From Crateriforma spongiae (GTDB lineage Bacteria; Planctomycetota; Planctomycetia; Pirellulales; Pirellulaceae), in the NCBI RefSeq assembly GCF_012290005.1, contig NZ_JAAXMS010000010.1, positions 62,001-126,000 on the forward strand: a stretch of 64,000 nt of DNA, given 5' to 3'. Both the position numbers and the translations under genes were made by a program. The notes below the pieces were generated by a model. That model was given only the letters and a program-made list of their open reading frames with translations, was not told the DNA's origin and did no database searches. How positions within the stretch are numbered: position 1 is the stretch's first letter; each line of letters starts with the position of its first letter. Below, piece after piece: positions 9,671-20,164 of this stretch.

Positions 9671-11263
9671 TTAGCTTTCGGAAACCGACTTTCTAGATGT
9701 CCGCTGCTGTTCATCGATCACGCGTTTGGGCACCAGCGTTTTTCGCGGCAGCGTGATCGTTGACGAGATCAGCAGGCTGGACAACAGCCCTATCACGGCC
9801 GTCCCGGTCAACAGGAATGGCACCCACACCGGCACTTGGTTCACGTCCAACGACAACGTCCAAGCCCAATTGGATATTTGCCAAGTGCTGTATCGGAAAT
9901 CACGTCCGTCGGCCAAATACAGACCGATCGAATAGGGAATGACCGCGGCAAATACCGCCACCACGATAAAAGCGGCGATGCCGAATTCGACCCGGACATG
10001 ATGAAACCGACGCACAAAAGCGACCAGCCAGCGCGTGGCGACAAAAAAGATCACCGCATAAGCACCAAACATGGTCACAAAACTGGTTGCCTGGTCAAAG
10101 AAACCGGACGGCATCGTACTGTTGGGTTGATTGCGGTACAGCCGCAGGACTTCCGATGCAACCACCAACACACTGACCAGACCGACCGCACCGAAGATCA
10201 ACCCAGCCGCGGGCCCCGGCGTCAAGAATGTGCCCAACGCGCGACCGGCAAACGTTTCCGGCAACTCACGCCGAATCCGTGGCGTCATCGCCGGTGATTC
10301 CGCGGCCATCATCGCACCGCTGACCAGCCACAGGATCGTCAAGAAAATCGCGGTCGGAAACGCAATCACCAGCCCTTCTTCGGCAAACACCTGGACACCA
10401 AAAACGTTCAGCCCGATCGCGATCACGGTCAACAACAACAACGACAATCGCAAACGCGTCGACCGGTTCTCACTTTCCGGCGTCAGCATCATTGCCGTCG
10501 TGGTCACCAACAGGTTGCCGATCGCAAACGACATCAGCAAAGCCGACACGACCGCGAACACAATCAACGTGGTCGGAAACGGAATGCCGAACCAGATCAT
10601 TGTGATGCAGGCGGCACCGATGACGTATTCGCCCAGCAATAACATCGACAAGACCAACAACAGCGTGACCACGCGGGCATTACGCGATCGCGACTGCGGG
10701 GCAAACGTCAACGCCGCAGTGGTCAGCAACAGACCACACAAAAACAAAAACGCCATCACCAGCAATAGCGTTGGCAGATCAATCCCACGCAACGTGTACG
10801 CGAATGCAAAGCAGGGCAACAACGCGACAAAATACAGGGTCATCTGCATCGTGCCGCTGGCCAATTTGCCCAGCACGATTTGCCAGGGGCTTAGCGTCGA
10901 TATCGACAACAGTTCCAACGTGCCGTCGTCCAGCTCCGCCTCCAAACTTCGATACGCCGCCAGCGGAACGACCAACAGCATCGGGACGGCCAGCACCACG
11001 TAGTAACCGACCAGCATGAAAGACGCGGTCGGCGTGGTGTAAATCTGGGGCATTCGCATCATGCTGCCGACGATCGTCCAGCCAAGTGCGGCAATCAGCA
11101 GCAGCGAAAACGTCACCAGAAACTGCCGACTTTTCAGGGCCTGGCGTGTCTCCTTGACCAGGATCGGATTGATCCAGTCGCCGATCCGCAGACACCAATC
11201 GTCGATTTTTCGCAGCCACGGTGGGGTCGATTCCGACGGCCCGGTCAACGCAGGGGAAGCCAT
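9671..11263 (-). CDS. ABC-2 type transporter permease
   Basis: About 530 residues from the ATG at 11263 (the frame is open to a TTG at 11284). The N-terminus has the ABC-2 permease pattern 'NPILVKETRQALKSRQFLVTFSLLLIAALGWTIVG', followed by about 11-12 hydrophobic segments across the chain. 'YRSLEAELDDGTLELLSISTLSPWQIVLGKLASG' is the conserved cytoplasmic loop of this family. No ATPase subunit is visible in the window, so its partner must be encoded elsewhere or be a shared one. It is divergent from lexA and shares a 266-base intergenic region with it. Substrate unknown. Confidence 0.85.
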   Translation of the reverse strand: MASPALTGPSESTPPWLRKIDDWCLRIGDWINPILVKETRQALKSRQFLVTFSLLLIAALGWTIVGSMMRMPQIYTTPTASFMLVGYYVVLAVPMLLVVPLAAYRSLEAELDDGTLELLSISTLSPWQIVLGKLASGTMQMTLYFVALLPCFAFAYTLRGIDLPTLLLVMAFLFLCGLLLTTAALTFAPQSRSRNARVVTLLLVLSMLLLGEYVIGAACITMIWFGIPFPTTLIVFAVVSALLMSFAIGNLLVTTTAMMLTPESENRSTRLRLSLLLLTVIAIGLNVFGVQVFAEEGLVIAFPTAIFLTILWLVSGAMMAAESPAMTPRIRRELPETFAGRALGTFLTPGPAAGLIFGAVGLVSVLVVASEVLRLYRNQPNSTMPSGFFDQATSFVTMFGAYAVIFFVATRWLVAFVRRFHHVRVEFGIAAFIVVAVFAAVIPYSIGLYLADGRDFRYSTWQISNWAWTLSLDVNQVPVWVPFLLTGTAVIGLLSSLLISSTITLPRKTLVPKRVIDEQQRTSRKSVSES

Positions 11264-11419
11264 GGTTTTCCTTTTCTTCACCAAACATTTGCCATCATTT
11301 TGGGGTGATCACCCCCATCGACCGTCGTAAGATCGATATCATACAAACAATCAGGTAGACGGTTGACCAGACTTCGCCAATCAGCCGTCACGGGCAATTG
11401 GTATGGACGCCTGTGCAAG

Positions 11420-11439
11420 TAATGCTAATATGTGCATTA
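11420..11439. promoter_or_regulatory. Interrupted palindrome upstream of lexA, candidate LexA operator
   Basis: The 20-mer TAATGCTAATATGTGCATTA has perfect 6-base arms (TAATGC/GCATTA) and a partly symmetric centre (ATAT). It lies about 90 bases before the lexA start, in the region shared with the divergent ABC permease. A shorter repeat, ATGA-N9-TCAT, follows at 11445-11461. LexA genes are usually autoregulated, so an operator is expected here; that this is it is inference. Confidence 0.4.
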
Positions 11440-11516
11440 TCAAAATGATCTCAACGGTCATTTGCGCCCCATCCACGGTCGGCGATTCGTTGGCGACGCC
11501 ATTCTCGCAAAGGTTT

Positions 11517-11523
11517 AGGAGGT
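11517..11523 (+). promoter_or_regulatory. Ribosome binding site of lexA
   Basis: AGGAGGT lies 6 bases before the GTG at 11530. It is one of the few strong Shine-Dalgarno sequences in this window, and it fixes the GTG as the lexA start. Confidence 0.8.
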
Positions 11524-11529
11524 ATCCGA

Positions 11530-12135
11530 GTGACGACCACGGCACAGTTGACCGAGCGTCAGCAGAACGTCTACGACATGATTCGCGGACTGATCATCGA
11601 GCGGGGCTACGGCCCGACGGTCCGAGAAATCGGTGAACACTTCGGCATCAAAAGCCCCAACGGGGTGATGTGCCACCTGCGTGCTCTTGAACGCAAAGGT
11701 CTGATCACTCGCAGTCCCAACAAGTCCCGTGCTATCGAACTGACTTCGCCGGCGGACCGCAGCGGCCACGCGTTGCCGATGGTCGGCGTCGTCGCGGCCG
11801 GCCCGACGACCCTTGCATTTGAGCAGAACGAGCGGGTCGATGTGGGGCAATTGCTGTTCAGCAACGATCGATTCATGTTGCAGGTCAGCGGCGACAGCAT
11901 GGTCAACGCTCACATCGCCGATGGCGACTACGTGGTCATCCAGCGTCAAGAAAACGCTCAGCCCGGCCAGATGGTCGTCGCACAGACACCCGACGGCGAA
12001 GCGACGTTGAAGTATTGGTATCCCGAGGGTGACCGGATCCGGTTGCAACCGGCCAATGACAACATGGACCCGATCTTCGTCCGCGAAGCCAAGATCCTGG
12101 GCATCGCCGTCGGCGTGGTCCGCACCCGAGTCTGA
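11530..12135 (+). CDS. lexA: LexA repressor, SOS response regulator
   Basis: Represses SOS genes and undergoes RecA*-stimulated self-cleavage. The 201 residues match the family. The N-terminal winged helix-turn-helix ('LTERQQNVYDMIRGLIIERGYGPTVREIGEHFGI') is followed by the peptidase domain. The scissile bond is Ala90-Gly91 ('VVAAGP'), the nucleophile Ser123 in 'GDSMVN', and the general base Lys161 in 'ATLKYW'. The recognition helix region 'KSPNGVMCHLRALERKG' differs slightly from the proteobacterial form, so the operator need not match the E. coli SOS box. A GTG start is supported by AGGAGGT. No SOS partner genes lie downstream. Confidence 0.96.
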   Translation: MTTTAQLTERQQNVYDMIRGLIIERGYGPTVREIGEHFGIKSPNGVMCHLRALERKGLITRSPNKSRAIELTSPADRSGHALPMVGVVAAGPTTLAFEQNERVDVGQLLFSNDRFMLQVSGDSMVNAHIADGDYVVIQRQENAQPGQMVVAQTPDGEATLKYWYPEGDRIRLQPANDNMDPIFVREAKILGIAVGVVRTRV

Positions 12136-12217
12136 CCAGGCGCATCTGTCTGATCAGCCGCATCTGTACGCACGGCCGACGCGGTTCGGCCGGATCAGGA
12201 CAGACGACCGACTGCGA

Positions 12218-12919
12218 CTACAAAGACGCCAGCACCCGCGGGACTTCCTCCGAAGCCCGTCCGCGGATCGTTTCATCAAACGCACCGCTGGCCGGCGTGT
12301 CATCCAAATTGATCTCGATTCGGCGGCAATCAACCGGCGTTTGGCTGACGATGCCCGCAGCGGGATAGACCAGTCCCGACGTGCCGATCGCCAGAAACAC
12401 ATCGGCTTTCCGGGCCGCTCTTTCGATCGCTTCCAATCCCAACGGCATCTCACCAAACCACACGACGTGTGGACGCAATCGCCCACGCAGTTTCGCATTT
12501 TCCGGGTCAGCCGGGTGCGGGGTTTCAAGCGAAAGGTCTTCCGTCCAGTCGAACAGTTCACCGGTGTCGATGCATCGGACCTTCATCAGTTCGCCGTGCA
12601 TCGGCAACACCCGCTTGCTGCCGGCCCGTTGGTGCAGGTTGTCGATGTTCTGGGTCACCAACAAAAAATCACCCGAATCATGGCCACGTTCGAAGTCCGC
12701 AAGCGCAACATGCGCCGCGTTGGGCTGGATCAACGGGTCCTGTAGTTTGCGTCGCCGCAAGTTGTAGAACCGATGCACCAACACGGGATCGGCATCAAAG
12801 CCCTCCGGCGACGCCACTTGTTCGACCCGATGGCCTTCCCACAAACCGTCGGCACCACGAAACGTCGGAATACCCGATTCCGCGGAAATCCCGGCACCGG
12901 TCAAAACGAGAACGTTCAT
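12218..12919 (-). CDS. cobB: NAD-dependent protein deacylase, CobB-type sirtuin
   Basis: Removes acyl groups from lysines using NAD. 233 residues from the ATG at 12919. A 20-codon in-frame extension upstream looks non-coding. Motifs: 'GAGISAESGIPTFRG' (NAD binding), 'TQNIDNLHQRAG', catalytic His in 'PMHGEL', and 'GTSGLVYPAAG'. 'HRFYNLRRRKL' carries the Tyr-x-x-Arg pair that in class III sirtuins binds succinyl or malonyl groups, so desuccinylase activity is likely. The usual four zinc cysteines are reduced: 'KVRCIDTGELFDW' has only one, as in E. coli CobB. Sits between lexA and fumC. Unrelated to the SIR2-like protein on the mobile element. Confidence 0.92.
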   Translation of the reverse strand: MNVLVLTGAGISAESGIPTFRGADGLWEGHRVEQVASPEGFDADPVLVHRFYNLRRRKLQDPLIQPNAAHVALADFERGHDSGDFLLVTQNIDNLHQRAGSKRVLPMHGELMKVRCIDTGELFDWTEDLSLETPHPADPENAKLRGRLRPHVVWFGEMPLGLEAIERAARKADVFLAIGTSGLVYPAAGIVSQTPVDCRRIEINLDDTPASGAFDETIRGRASEEVPRVLASL

Positions 12920-13017
12920 CGAATCGGCTCGTCGATCAATGGATGCAGTGGTGCGGATGCCCGGCGGCGTCTTCGACAAGCGGCACGCCGGGCGGGGTCA
13001 AACTCAGGCCCGTTCGG

Positions 13018-14442
13018 TCAGGCCTGCGGTTCGGTCATCTTCCAAGGATCAAGCGCCTCGGTCAGCTCCGTTTCCGGCAAGATGCCTTCGGCCTGACACA
13101 GTTCGCGAATCGTGCGACCTTCGGCGAACGCTTGCTTGGCCAACTTGGCGGCCTTGTCGTAACCGATCAACGGATTCAGCGACGTGCACATCGACAGACT
13201 CTGTTCAACGGCTTTTTCACACTGTTCCTCGTTTGCCTCCATTCCGTTCAAGCAGAATTCGACAAACGCGTCCGTTCCGCCGGTCAGCAACTGGATCGAT
13301 TCCAGGACGGTGTGCGCCAGCACGGGCATCATGATGTTCAACTGGAAGTTGCCACCGGATGCACCGGAGACCGTCATGCAGGTGTCATTGCCCATGACGC
13401 GGGCACACAACTGCATCATCGATTCACACATCACCGGATTGACCTTGCCGGGCATGATGCTGCTGCCCGGTTGGCGTGACGGCAAGGCGACTTCATAGAA
13501 GCCACAACGCGGCCCGCTGCCCAACCAACGAATGTTGTTGGCAACGTTAAACAGAGTCTGAGCGATGCACTTTAAATTGCCGTGGGCTTGGACCAAGGCA
13601 TCACGTTGGGCGTTCGCTTCGAAGTGGTTTTCCGCTTCCACAAACGGAACGCCGGTCTTTTCCGCCAAGACTTTGGCCACGCGTCCGCCGAATTCCGGAT
13701 GGGTGTTGATCCCGCTGCCGACCGCGGTGCCGCCGACCGGTAATTCCAACACGGCGTCGCGGGCCTGTTCGGCGCGGCGGACCGACAGTTCCAACTGGCG
13801 TGCGAAACCACCGAATTCCTGCCCCAAACGAAGCGGCGTGGCGTCCATCAAGTGCGTCCGACCGATCTTGATGATCTTGTCCCATTGCTGGGCTTTGGCC
13901 TTCAAGTCATCGGCCATCTTTCGCAGCGCCGGGATCAGCACACTGTGAATCTGGTACCCGGTCGCGACGTGAATCGCCGTCGGGAACGTGTCATTGGTAC
14001 TTTGCCCCATGTTGACGTGATCATTGGGGTGAATCGGCTTTTCCGCTTGCAGCCGATCACCGCCGGCAATCTCGATCGCTCGATTGCTGATCACCTCGTT
14101 GACGTTCATGTTGCTGCTGGTGCCGCTGCCGGTCTGGAACACGTCGACCGGGAACTGATCGGGCAGCCCACCGCCGGCCACTTCTTCGGCCGCCTTCAAC
14201 ATCGCGTCGACCTGGTCGTCGGTCAGCGGGTTCTTTCCGGTCCCGGTCAGCTTGCCAAGATCACGATTGGCGACGCCACAGGCGTATTTCACCCACCCCA
14301 TCGCCTGGATCATCGCCGGCGGCAAACGCCAACCGCTGATGGGAAAGTTCTCGACGGCACGCTGGGTCTGGGCACCGTAAAAGGCGTCGGCGGGAACGCG
14401 GACTTCGCCCATCGAATCACGTTCGGTTCGAAAATCACTCAT
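13018..14442 (-). CDS. fumC: Fumarate hydratase, class II
   Basis: Interconverts fumarate and L-malate in the TCA cycle; the family forms a cytoplasmic homotetramer. 474 residues from the ATG at 14442 ('MSDFRTERDSMGEVRVP'), the usual length. Family motifs: 'GSGTSSNMNVNEVISNRA', 'PNDHVNMGQSTNDTFPTAIHVA', 'GRTHLMDATPLRLGQEF', and the superfamily signature 'GSSIMPGKVNPV'. The open frame continues 91 codons upstream, but that stretch does not resemble the enzyme. No partner TCA genes are adjacent. Confidence 0.96.
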   Translation of the reverse strand: MSDFRTERDSMGEVRVPADAFYGAQTQRAVENFPISGWRLPPAMIQAMGWVKYACGVANRDLGKLTGTGKNPLTDDQVDAMLKAAEEVAGGGLPDQFPVDVFQTGSGTSSNMNVNEVISNRAIEIAGGDRLQAEKPIHPNDHVNMGQSTNDTFPTAIHVATGYQIHSVLIPALRKMADDLKAKAQQWDKIIKIGRTHLMDATPLRLGQEFGGFARQLELSVRRAEQARDAVLELPVGGTAVGSGINTHPEFGGRVAKVLAEKTGVPFVEAENHFEANAQRDALVQAHGNLKCIAQTLFNVANNIRWLGSGPRCGFYEVALPSRQPGSSIMPGKVNPVMCESMMQLCARVMGNDTCMTVSGASGGNFQLNIMMPVLAHTVLESIQLLTGGTDAFVEFCLNGMEANEEQCEKAVEQSLSMCTSLNPLIGYDKAAKLAKQAFAEGRTIRELCQAEGILPETELTEALDPWKMTEPQA

Positions 14443-14780
14443 GGCTTTCTGTTCTTCTTCCGGTTGGTCGAAAGGGGGACGGTGACGATCCGGCGGCGCC
14501 GCGAGCGATGCTGCGGGGCGCGGTTTCGACTGGAAATAAAAAGGGAAATCGGACGTTTGCCCAAGGGGGGACCCGCCCGGATCAGCCCAGGCGCCGCGGG
14601 GATTGCCCGGTGTGCGACAAAAGACCATCCGAGCGACAGGATTTTTCCGACATCGACGCCCAAACACACGTCCGCGGACACCCGGCCGGTTCAGAAATCG
14701 ACTGCCCCACGTCAACGGGTGTGCGTTGAATGGAGGTGAATCTGCCGGCCGCCGAACAACCGGGCGGAGGGATGGAAATC

Positions 14781-15173
14781 CTAGGCGGCCTTGGCCGGCG
14801 ACTCAGCAACTGCCGGCTCGGCAACTGTCGGCTCAGCCCCTGACTCGGTCGATTCGCTGGATCCGGCCGTTTGATCGTCGATCACCACGGGCGGCGCGGC
14901 CGTCTTTGACTTTCTGGCCGCCTCCTCATCCTCGATCGGGGTCGCACCGAATCGTCGCATGACGTCGATCAGCCGTTTCTCCAAGGCTTCCAGTTCGGCC
15001 AATGCCTGGTCCTGGCGGGCTTCCAGCTCGGCCAGCAACTGGCCCGGACCGTTCGGGTCGGCGTCTTCGGATGCCGGGCGTCCGGTCTTCGGCGCCGCCG
15101 GCACAGCGACCGCGGCAGCGGTGGCGGGGGCGGAACCGGTGACATCAACGTTTGAACAGTCAGAAACCGACAT
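14781..15173 (-). CDS. Small coiled-coil protein of unknown function
   Basis: About 130 residues from the ATG at 15173. The middle is a likely coiled coil ('[33 protein letters not shown]'), flanked by Ala/Pro/Ser/Glu-rich, probably disordered ends. No enzyme motif or membrane segment is visible. It lies upstream of fumC on the same strand with a gap of about 340 bases, and is divergent from rpsU. Possibly a structural or scaffolding protein; function unknown. Confidence 0.6.
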   Translation of the reverse strand: MSVSDCSNVDVTGSAPATAAAVAVPAAPKTGRPASEDADPNGPGQLLAELEARQDQALAELEALEKRLIDVMRRFGATPIEDEEAARKSKTAAPPVVIDDQTAGSSESTESGAEPTVAEPAVAESPAKAA

Positions 15174-15496
15174 ACTGGTTGGACTCGGCGGCAGCGTCGA
15201 AGCGGGCAAGTGCTGGGGGCGACGCCGGCAAGTTGCCAGCGTTGCCGCCCCGTGACTGCCATCGGCGTCCGGTTGAACCGATACTGACTGTCGGTCCGGT
15301 CATTCCTGTCCGGGAGTCTTGGCGAACTATGCGGGTTGGCGAAATCCTATTCGTTGGGTCGTGCGTGTCGGCAAAATGTCCAAAAGGCCGGCTCGATACG
15401 GATTGTCACTGGGGGTTAGACCGCGTTACACTTTGGGGCTTCCCGGTCCCGTGCCGATCCCCGGTAACAGGTCCGTCCAAACGAATCTCCAATCAC

Positions 15497-15503
15497 AGGA
15501 GGT
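15497..15503 (+). promoter_or_regulatory. Shine-Dalgarno sequence before the leader frame of rpsU
   Basis: AGGAGGT lies 12 bases before an ATG at 15516, which opens a short frame overlapping the rpsU start. rpsU itself has only a weak GGAG (15539-15542), 5 bases before its ATG at 15548. Confidence 0.5.
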
Positions 15504-15515
15504 GCGGCAACCCCA

Positions 15516-15560
15516 ATGGCATATCACTCAGCTTTAACGGAGAAAAAATGGTCAAGTTAG
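15516..15560 (+). CDS. Candidate 14-residue leader peptide overlapping the rpsU start
   Basis: The frame encodes [14 protein letters not shown] and stops with TAG at 15558-15560, 13 bases inside rpsU in another frame. Its upstream AGGAGGT is stronger than the one in front of rpsU. This geometry would allow translational coupling or feedback control of S21. It could equally be chance; conservation in related genomes would decide. Confidence 0.3.
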   Translation: MAYHSALTEKKWSS

Positions 15561-15742
15561 TAGTTCGTGATCGCGAAACGATTCAAGAAGCCGTTCGTCG
15601 TTTCCGAAAATTGGTCGAACGAAGCGGCATCAAGAAAGAAATGCGCCGCCGCGAATACTACGAAAAGCCGAGTGAAACCAAACGCCGCGCCCGCCTTCGT
15701 GCCGAGCGTCGCAGTCGCCGTACCCGCATGCTGGCCCGCTGA
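15548..15742 (+). CDS. rpsU: 30S ribosomal protein S21
   Basis: Small basic protein of the 30S platform, involved in initiation and anti-Shine-Dalgarno interaction. 64 residues. '[43 protein letters not shown]' matches the family, followed by an Arg-rich tail ('[19 protein letters not shown]'). The frame continues far upstream without a stop, but the ATG at 15548 begins the conserved sequence. Monocistronic, with a 374-base upstream region in which I see no clear promoter pair. Followed by tRNA-Val. Confidence 0.95.
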   Translation: MVKLVVRDRETIQEAVRRFRKLVERSGIKKEMRRREYYEKPSETKRRARLRAERRSRRTRMLAR

Positions 15743-15912
15743 GTTGGCCCACTGAATTGGCTCGCCAAGGTGCGATTTCCAGTTGCGCCCGCACACCGCG
15801 ACACCCACCATTGACGAACGATTGAAAAGTATCGGCCCTTCGTTTAGCCGAGCTTTCCCGGCCGTGCCTCCAAATCGATCGTTCGCAACTTCGGTTGCAT
15901 CCCACAACAATC

Positions 15913-17345
<1,433 letters not shown>

Positions 17346-17747
17346 CAGTCGCGATCACCTTTCGCGTCACCGAAGAAAAGACCACGGCAGGCCGGCGGTG
17401 ATTCCGACCGTTCGCCCCGTCGGGCTAGCCGCGTCCGTGGGAAGTGTGCGCCGGCTCGTGGTGTGATCGCAAGCCGGCGGTGTGTGATTGTTGATTCATC
17501 CGGCGGACGATCCGCGGATGTTGGGACGGATGAATTGATCGTTGGCCGGTAGTTCGTCGGCGTTGTCAATTCATTGCTGCGAACCCGGACAAATCCATCC
17601 GGCCTGATCATGGCGCGGATTCGGTGATGATGATGATGGCGGACGGACAACCCCTATAGGGGTTTGTCCGCCATCATCATCCCGGATGCCGGACACCCGG
17701 ACAGTCCGGGTAGTTTGTCCGGGTTGTCCGGGTTCGTTTTTTGGGGA
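17346..17747. other. Iteron- and palindrome-rich region, candidate origin of the element
   Basis: A 402-base gene-free stretch between the RepA-like gene and the integrase. GTCCGGGT occurs at 17704-17711, 17717-17724 and 17726-17733, and its complement at 17583-17590 and 17695-17702. A large hairpin lies between them: 16-base arms at 17629-17644 and 17666-17681 around the palindrome CCCCTATAGGGG (17651-17662). Adjacent RepA-like and primase genes make this the natural place for an origin. The hairpin could also terminate the replication operon, which runs into it. The left part must contain the integrase promoter. Confidence 0.5.
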
Positions 17748-19034
17748 TCAATCTGGTTGAATTTTCAACTCGAAACCGGCGTGCTTTCTCCCCCTCGAAT
17801 CCTCGACATCCACGCCGTCGATCAGTTCACCGGCCCGCAGCATGTAGGCGATCACCCGCGACACCCCGTCCCGGCTGACGCCCGCCCGATCGCTGATTTT
17901 GCTTTTCGTCAGTCGGGGTGGTCGAACACCACGAAACGCCGCGATCACCTTTTCGCGGTTGCGTTCGATTTTCTTTTGCTCGCGATCAACCGCCGCTTGC
18001 TCTTTTCGTTCTTCCGCCTCACGCGCGGCGGCCTCCCTCGATTCTTCGGCGTTTGTGACATTCACGCCCCACCGTCGGCCGTTGTCGTCGCTGGGGTGGC
18101 CTTCGTTCACGTCGATGCCCCAACAGCCGTTGTGGCCAGCAGAACCGCCGGCGCTCAGCCACAACCGGTGCTGGCCCGATCCTTCGACGTATCGTTCCCG
18201 ACGCGACAATAGCAACCACTGGCGGGCGAACTCAGCGAACCCGGCCCACGCCAAGTCTGCCAGTTCCAGCGGTTGGTAGTCGGTGGCGTTCAGGTTGTTT
18301 TTCTTCGCGTGGTGCAACAGTACCGGGGTCGCCCCTGATTCACTGGCCAGATCAGCGAACACCCGCAGTTGATCGCCCATCGAAAACAGGTTTCCCGCGT
18401 TGTCGCCATCGATCATCAGGTAGGCGGGATCGGCGATTAGGACTTCGGCCCCGACGTCAGCGATAACGTTCCGCAATTCCTGGACGTGATCAGGGTTAGC
18501 CAGCGACGGCACCCGATCACAAAACGACAATCCGTTCACGTCGGCAAGCCGGCGTTCCTTCTGTTTGCAAATCCGCCGGCAGGTCTCTTGCACCGTCGCC
18601 AAACCGGACTCGGCGGTCAGGACCAAGACCCGACGACGCTGTGTCGCAAACCGACCAAGAAAGCTGGTCGCCGTCGCAAGCGAAATTGCCAGATCAAACA
18701 TGACGCTGGTTTTTAGCGTTTTGAACTGGCCGGCGATGATCAGCGGTTGCCGCTCCACGAAAACGCCGTCGACCAGATAGGTCATCGTAAAATCGCCGGC
18801 GTCCAGTTCGGCCGCGGTGATCGGCTCGAAAAGCTCTCGCTCCCCGGTGTCCAACTCGATCCCACGCATCGACGCTTGCTCTCGCGCCGCTTTGATCCGT
18901 GCTTCGGCGGCGATCATGGCGCCCCGTGCGTCGTTGAACTCCCGTTGCAACAGTTCTTGGGGCGTCTCTGGCCGATCGCTTTGACCGAAAATTCGTTCGG
19001 CCTCTTGTCCGTTTCGTTCTGCCGTCTGGGTCAT
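17748..19034 (-). CDS. RepA-like hexameric ATPase/helicase (AAA_25-type)
   Basis: 428 residues. The ATG at 19034 overlaps the stop of the primase gene (ATGA), which fixes the start. The RecA-like core has Walker A 'GQFKTLKTS' (about residues 102-110), 'VLVLTAESG', Walker B 'EVLIADPAYLMID' (Asp about 202), and 'PVLLHHAKKN', the sensor-like histidine segment of RepA/RSF1010-type helicases. The C-terminus is a charged coiled coil ('AAAREAEERKEQAAVDREQKKIERNREK') followed by a winged-helix-like region ('RLTKSKISDRAGVSRDGVSRVIAYMLRAG'). Probable role: origin melting or replicative helicase of the excised element, together with the upstream primase. Confidence 0.8.
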   Translation of the reverse strand: MTQTAERNGQEAERIFGQSDRPETPQELLQREFNDARGAMIAAEARIKAAREQASMRGIELDTGERELFEPITAAELDAGDFTMTYLVDGVFVERQPLIIAGQFKTLKTSVMFDLAISLATATSFLGRFATQRRRVLVLTAESGLATVQETCRRICKQKERRLADVNGLSFCDRVPSLANPDHVQELRNVIADVGAEVLIADPAYLMIDGDNAGNLFSMGDQLRVFADLASESGATPVLLHHAKKNNLNATDYQPLELADLAWAGFAEFARQWLLLSRRERYVEGSGQHRLWLSAGGSAGHNGCWGIDVNEGHPSDDNGRRWGVNVTNAEESREAAAREAEERKEQAAVDREQKKIERNREKVIAAFRGVRPPRLTKSKISDRAGVSRDGVSRVIAYMLRAGELIDGVDVEDSRGRKHAGFELKIQPD

Positions 19035-20164
19035 CCGGCGGCCTCCAAGTTGGTGAATTTGTTCAGTCCGTTTTTCCGGTGGCACCAGGCCGCCGCGGTC
19101 TTCCAGTCGCCGCCAAACCGCAGCGAGACAAACATCTGATCGACGCTGTAGAACTTGCCGACTTGGCCGCCGTCATCGCATGAAAAATGGGGATCGCTGC
19201 CACTGAAAACGTTGATCCCGGGCCGGTCGTTCTTCGTCGCGATCATCAGTGATCGGGATCCGCTGGAACTTCCGGGTCGCAACCATTCATCACCGCCCAG
19301 GTCGACGTATCCGGCATCCGCCAGCAGCGTTTGCGGGGTGATGCTTGCCGCGTCGATGTAGTCCGAGACAGGCCGACCGGTGTTCTTCGCGGGGCCCAGA
19401 ATGTCGACCAATCGCCGGCGTGCTGATTCGGCCGCTTCGTCACGGATTTCCTTCACCGACGGCTGAATCGTCAGGTCGGCCAGCGAGTACAAACGATCCG
19501 CGTGGTAGCTGTGCGTCGTGACCAGACGCCCGTTCTGCCGCGGCTGGCCGACCACGCGCAAAACGCGATCCAAGTTGGCGGTGGTGTCGAGGTGGCCGCC
19601 GGTCAATTCCTTCAGTCGGTTCTGCCATCGCTTTGCCGCGCCGGCGATCCGCACCCGATCATCCGCGTCGGTGATCCGGTGCGGATGCTCTAAAAGCCAA
19701 TAGGCATGGAACCCGCCGTCGGCTCCGTCGCTGTTGACGATCAGCGTCGGCGGGTGCGGCATCGCATCGAGACAACGCAACGCTTCGTCCCTCGGCAAAT
19801 ACCGATCATCCTTTGTCGCGTCCACGTCCAGGTGGAACGAAACGACCGTTCGGACTTCATCCAGATTTCCCACGATCGCGTGCTTCTGGTCGCGTATGGC
19901 GCGGGCCTTCATCGCGTGGCCGTCCATCGGATTGATTTTGACGTACAGCCCCGGTGAATGGAGCGACAGCAAAGCCATCTGGCGTGCCGCATCGACCAGC
20001 CGTCGCGACGATCCGATCGGCATGACCGACTTGGCCGCCCACCAGGACCGCTGGTCGTTCTTGTGGCGACTGGCGATCACGATGTGGCCGTCGGCCTCAT
20101 CGCACCGCCCATATAACGCGTCGAGCCACGCAGCCGTCTCGGCAAGTTGTTGGCGACTGGTCAT
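19031..20164 (-). CDS. Replication primase, RepB/PrimPol-like
   Basis: 377 residues. The fold is suggested by 'VVSFHLDVDATKDDRYLP', with the D-x-D metal pair of the archaeo-eukaryotic primase superfamily. Also present are 'PTLIVNSDGADGGFHAYWLLEHP' and 'TANLDRVLRVVGQPRQNG', typical of RepB-type and D5-associated primases. The C-terminal part ('GYVDLGGDEWLRPGSSSGSRSLMI...FSGSDPHFSCDD') resembles the accessory domain of plasmid and phage primases. Its ATG overlaps the stop of the previous gene, and its TGA overlaps the RepA start, both as ATGA. Expected role: primer synthesis for element replication. Confidence 0.75.
   Translation of the reverse strand: MTSRQQLAETAAWLDALYGRCDEADGHIVIASRHKNDQRSWWAAKSVMPIGSSRRLVDAARQMALLSLHSPGLYVKINPMDGHAMKARAIRDQKHAIVGNLDEVRTVVSFHLDVDATKDDRYLPRDEALRCLDAMPHPPTLIVNSDGADGGFHAYWLLEHPHRITDADDRVRIAGAAKRWQNRLKELTGGHLDTTANLDRVLRVVGQPRQNGRLVTTHSYHADRLYSLADLTIQPSVKEIRDEAAESARRRLVDILGPAKNTGRPVSDYIDAASITPQTLLADAGYVDLGGDEWLRPGSSSGSRSLMIATKNDRPGINVFSGSDPHFSCDDGGQVGKFYSVDQMFVSLRFGGDWKTAAAWCHRKNGLNKFTNLEAAG

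Noticed and set aside
10131-11003. Rightward 290-codon frame opposite the ABC-2 permease
   Set aside because: Antisense; composition is Asn/Thr/Arg-rich in the way typical of reversed membrane-protein genes.
12218-12919. Chromosomal sirtuin as part of the SIR2 defence cargo
   Set aside because: It has the CobB deacylase motifs, lies outside the element among core genes, and belongs to another branch of the superfamily.
12469-13479. Rightward 336-codon frame over cobB and fumC
   Set aside because: Antisense to both genes and without any family pattern.
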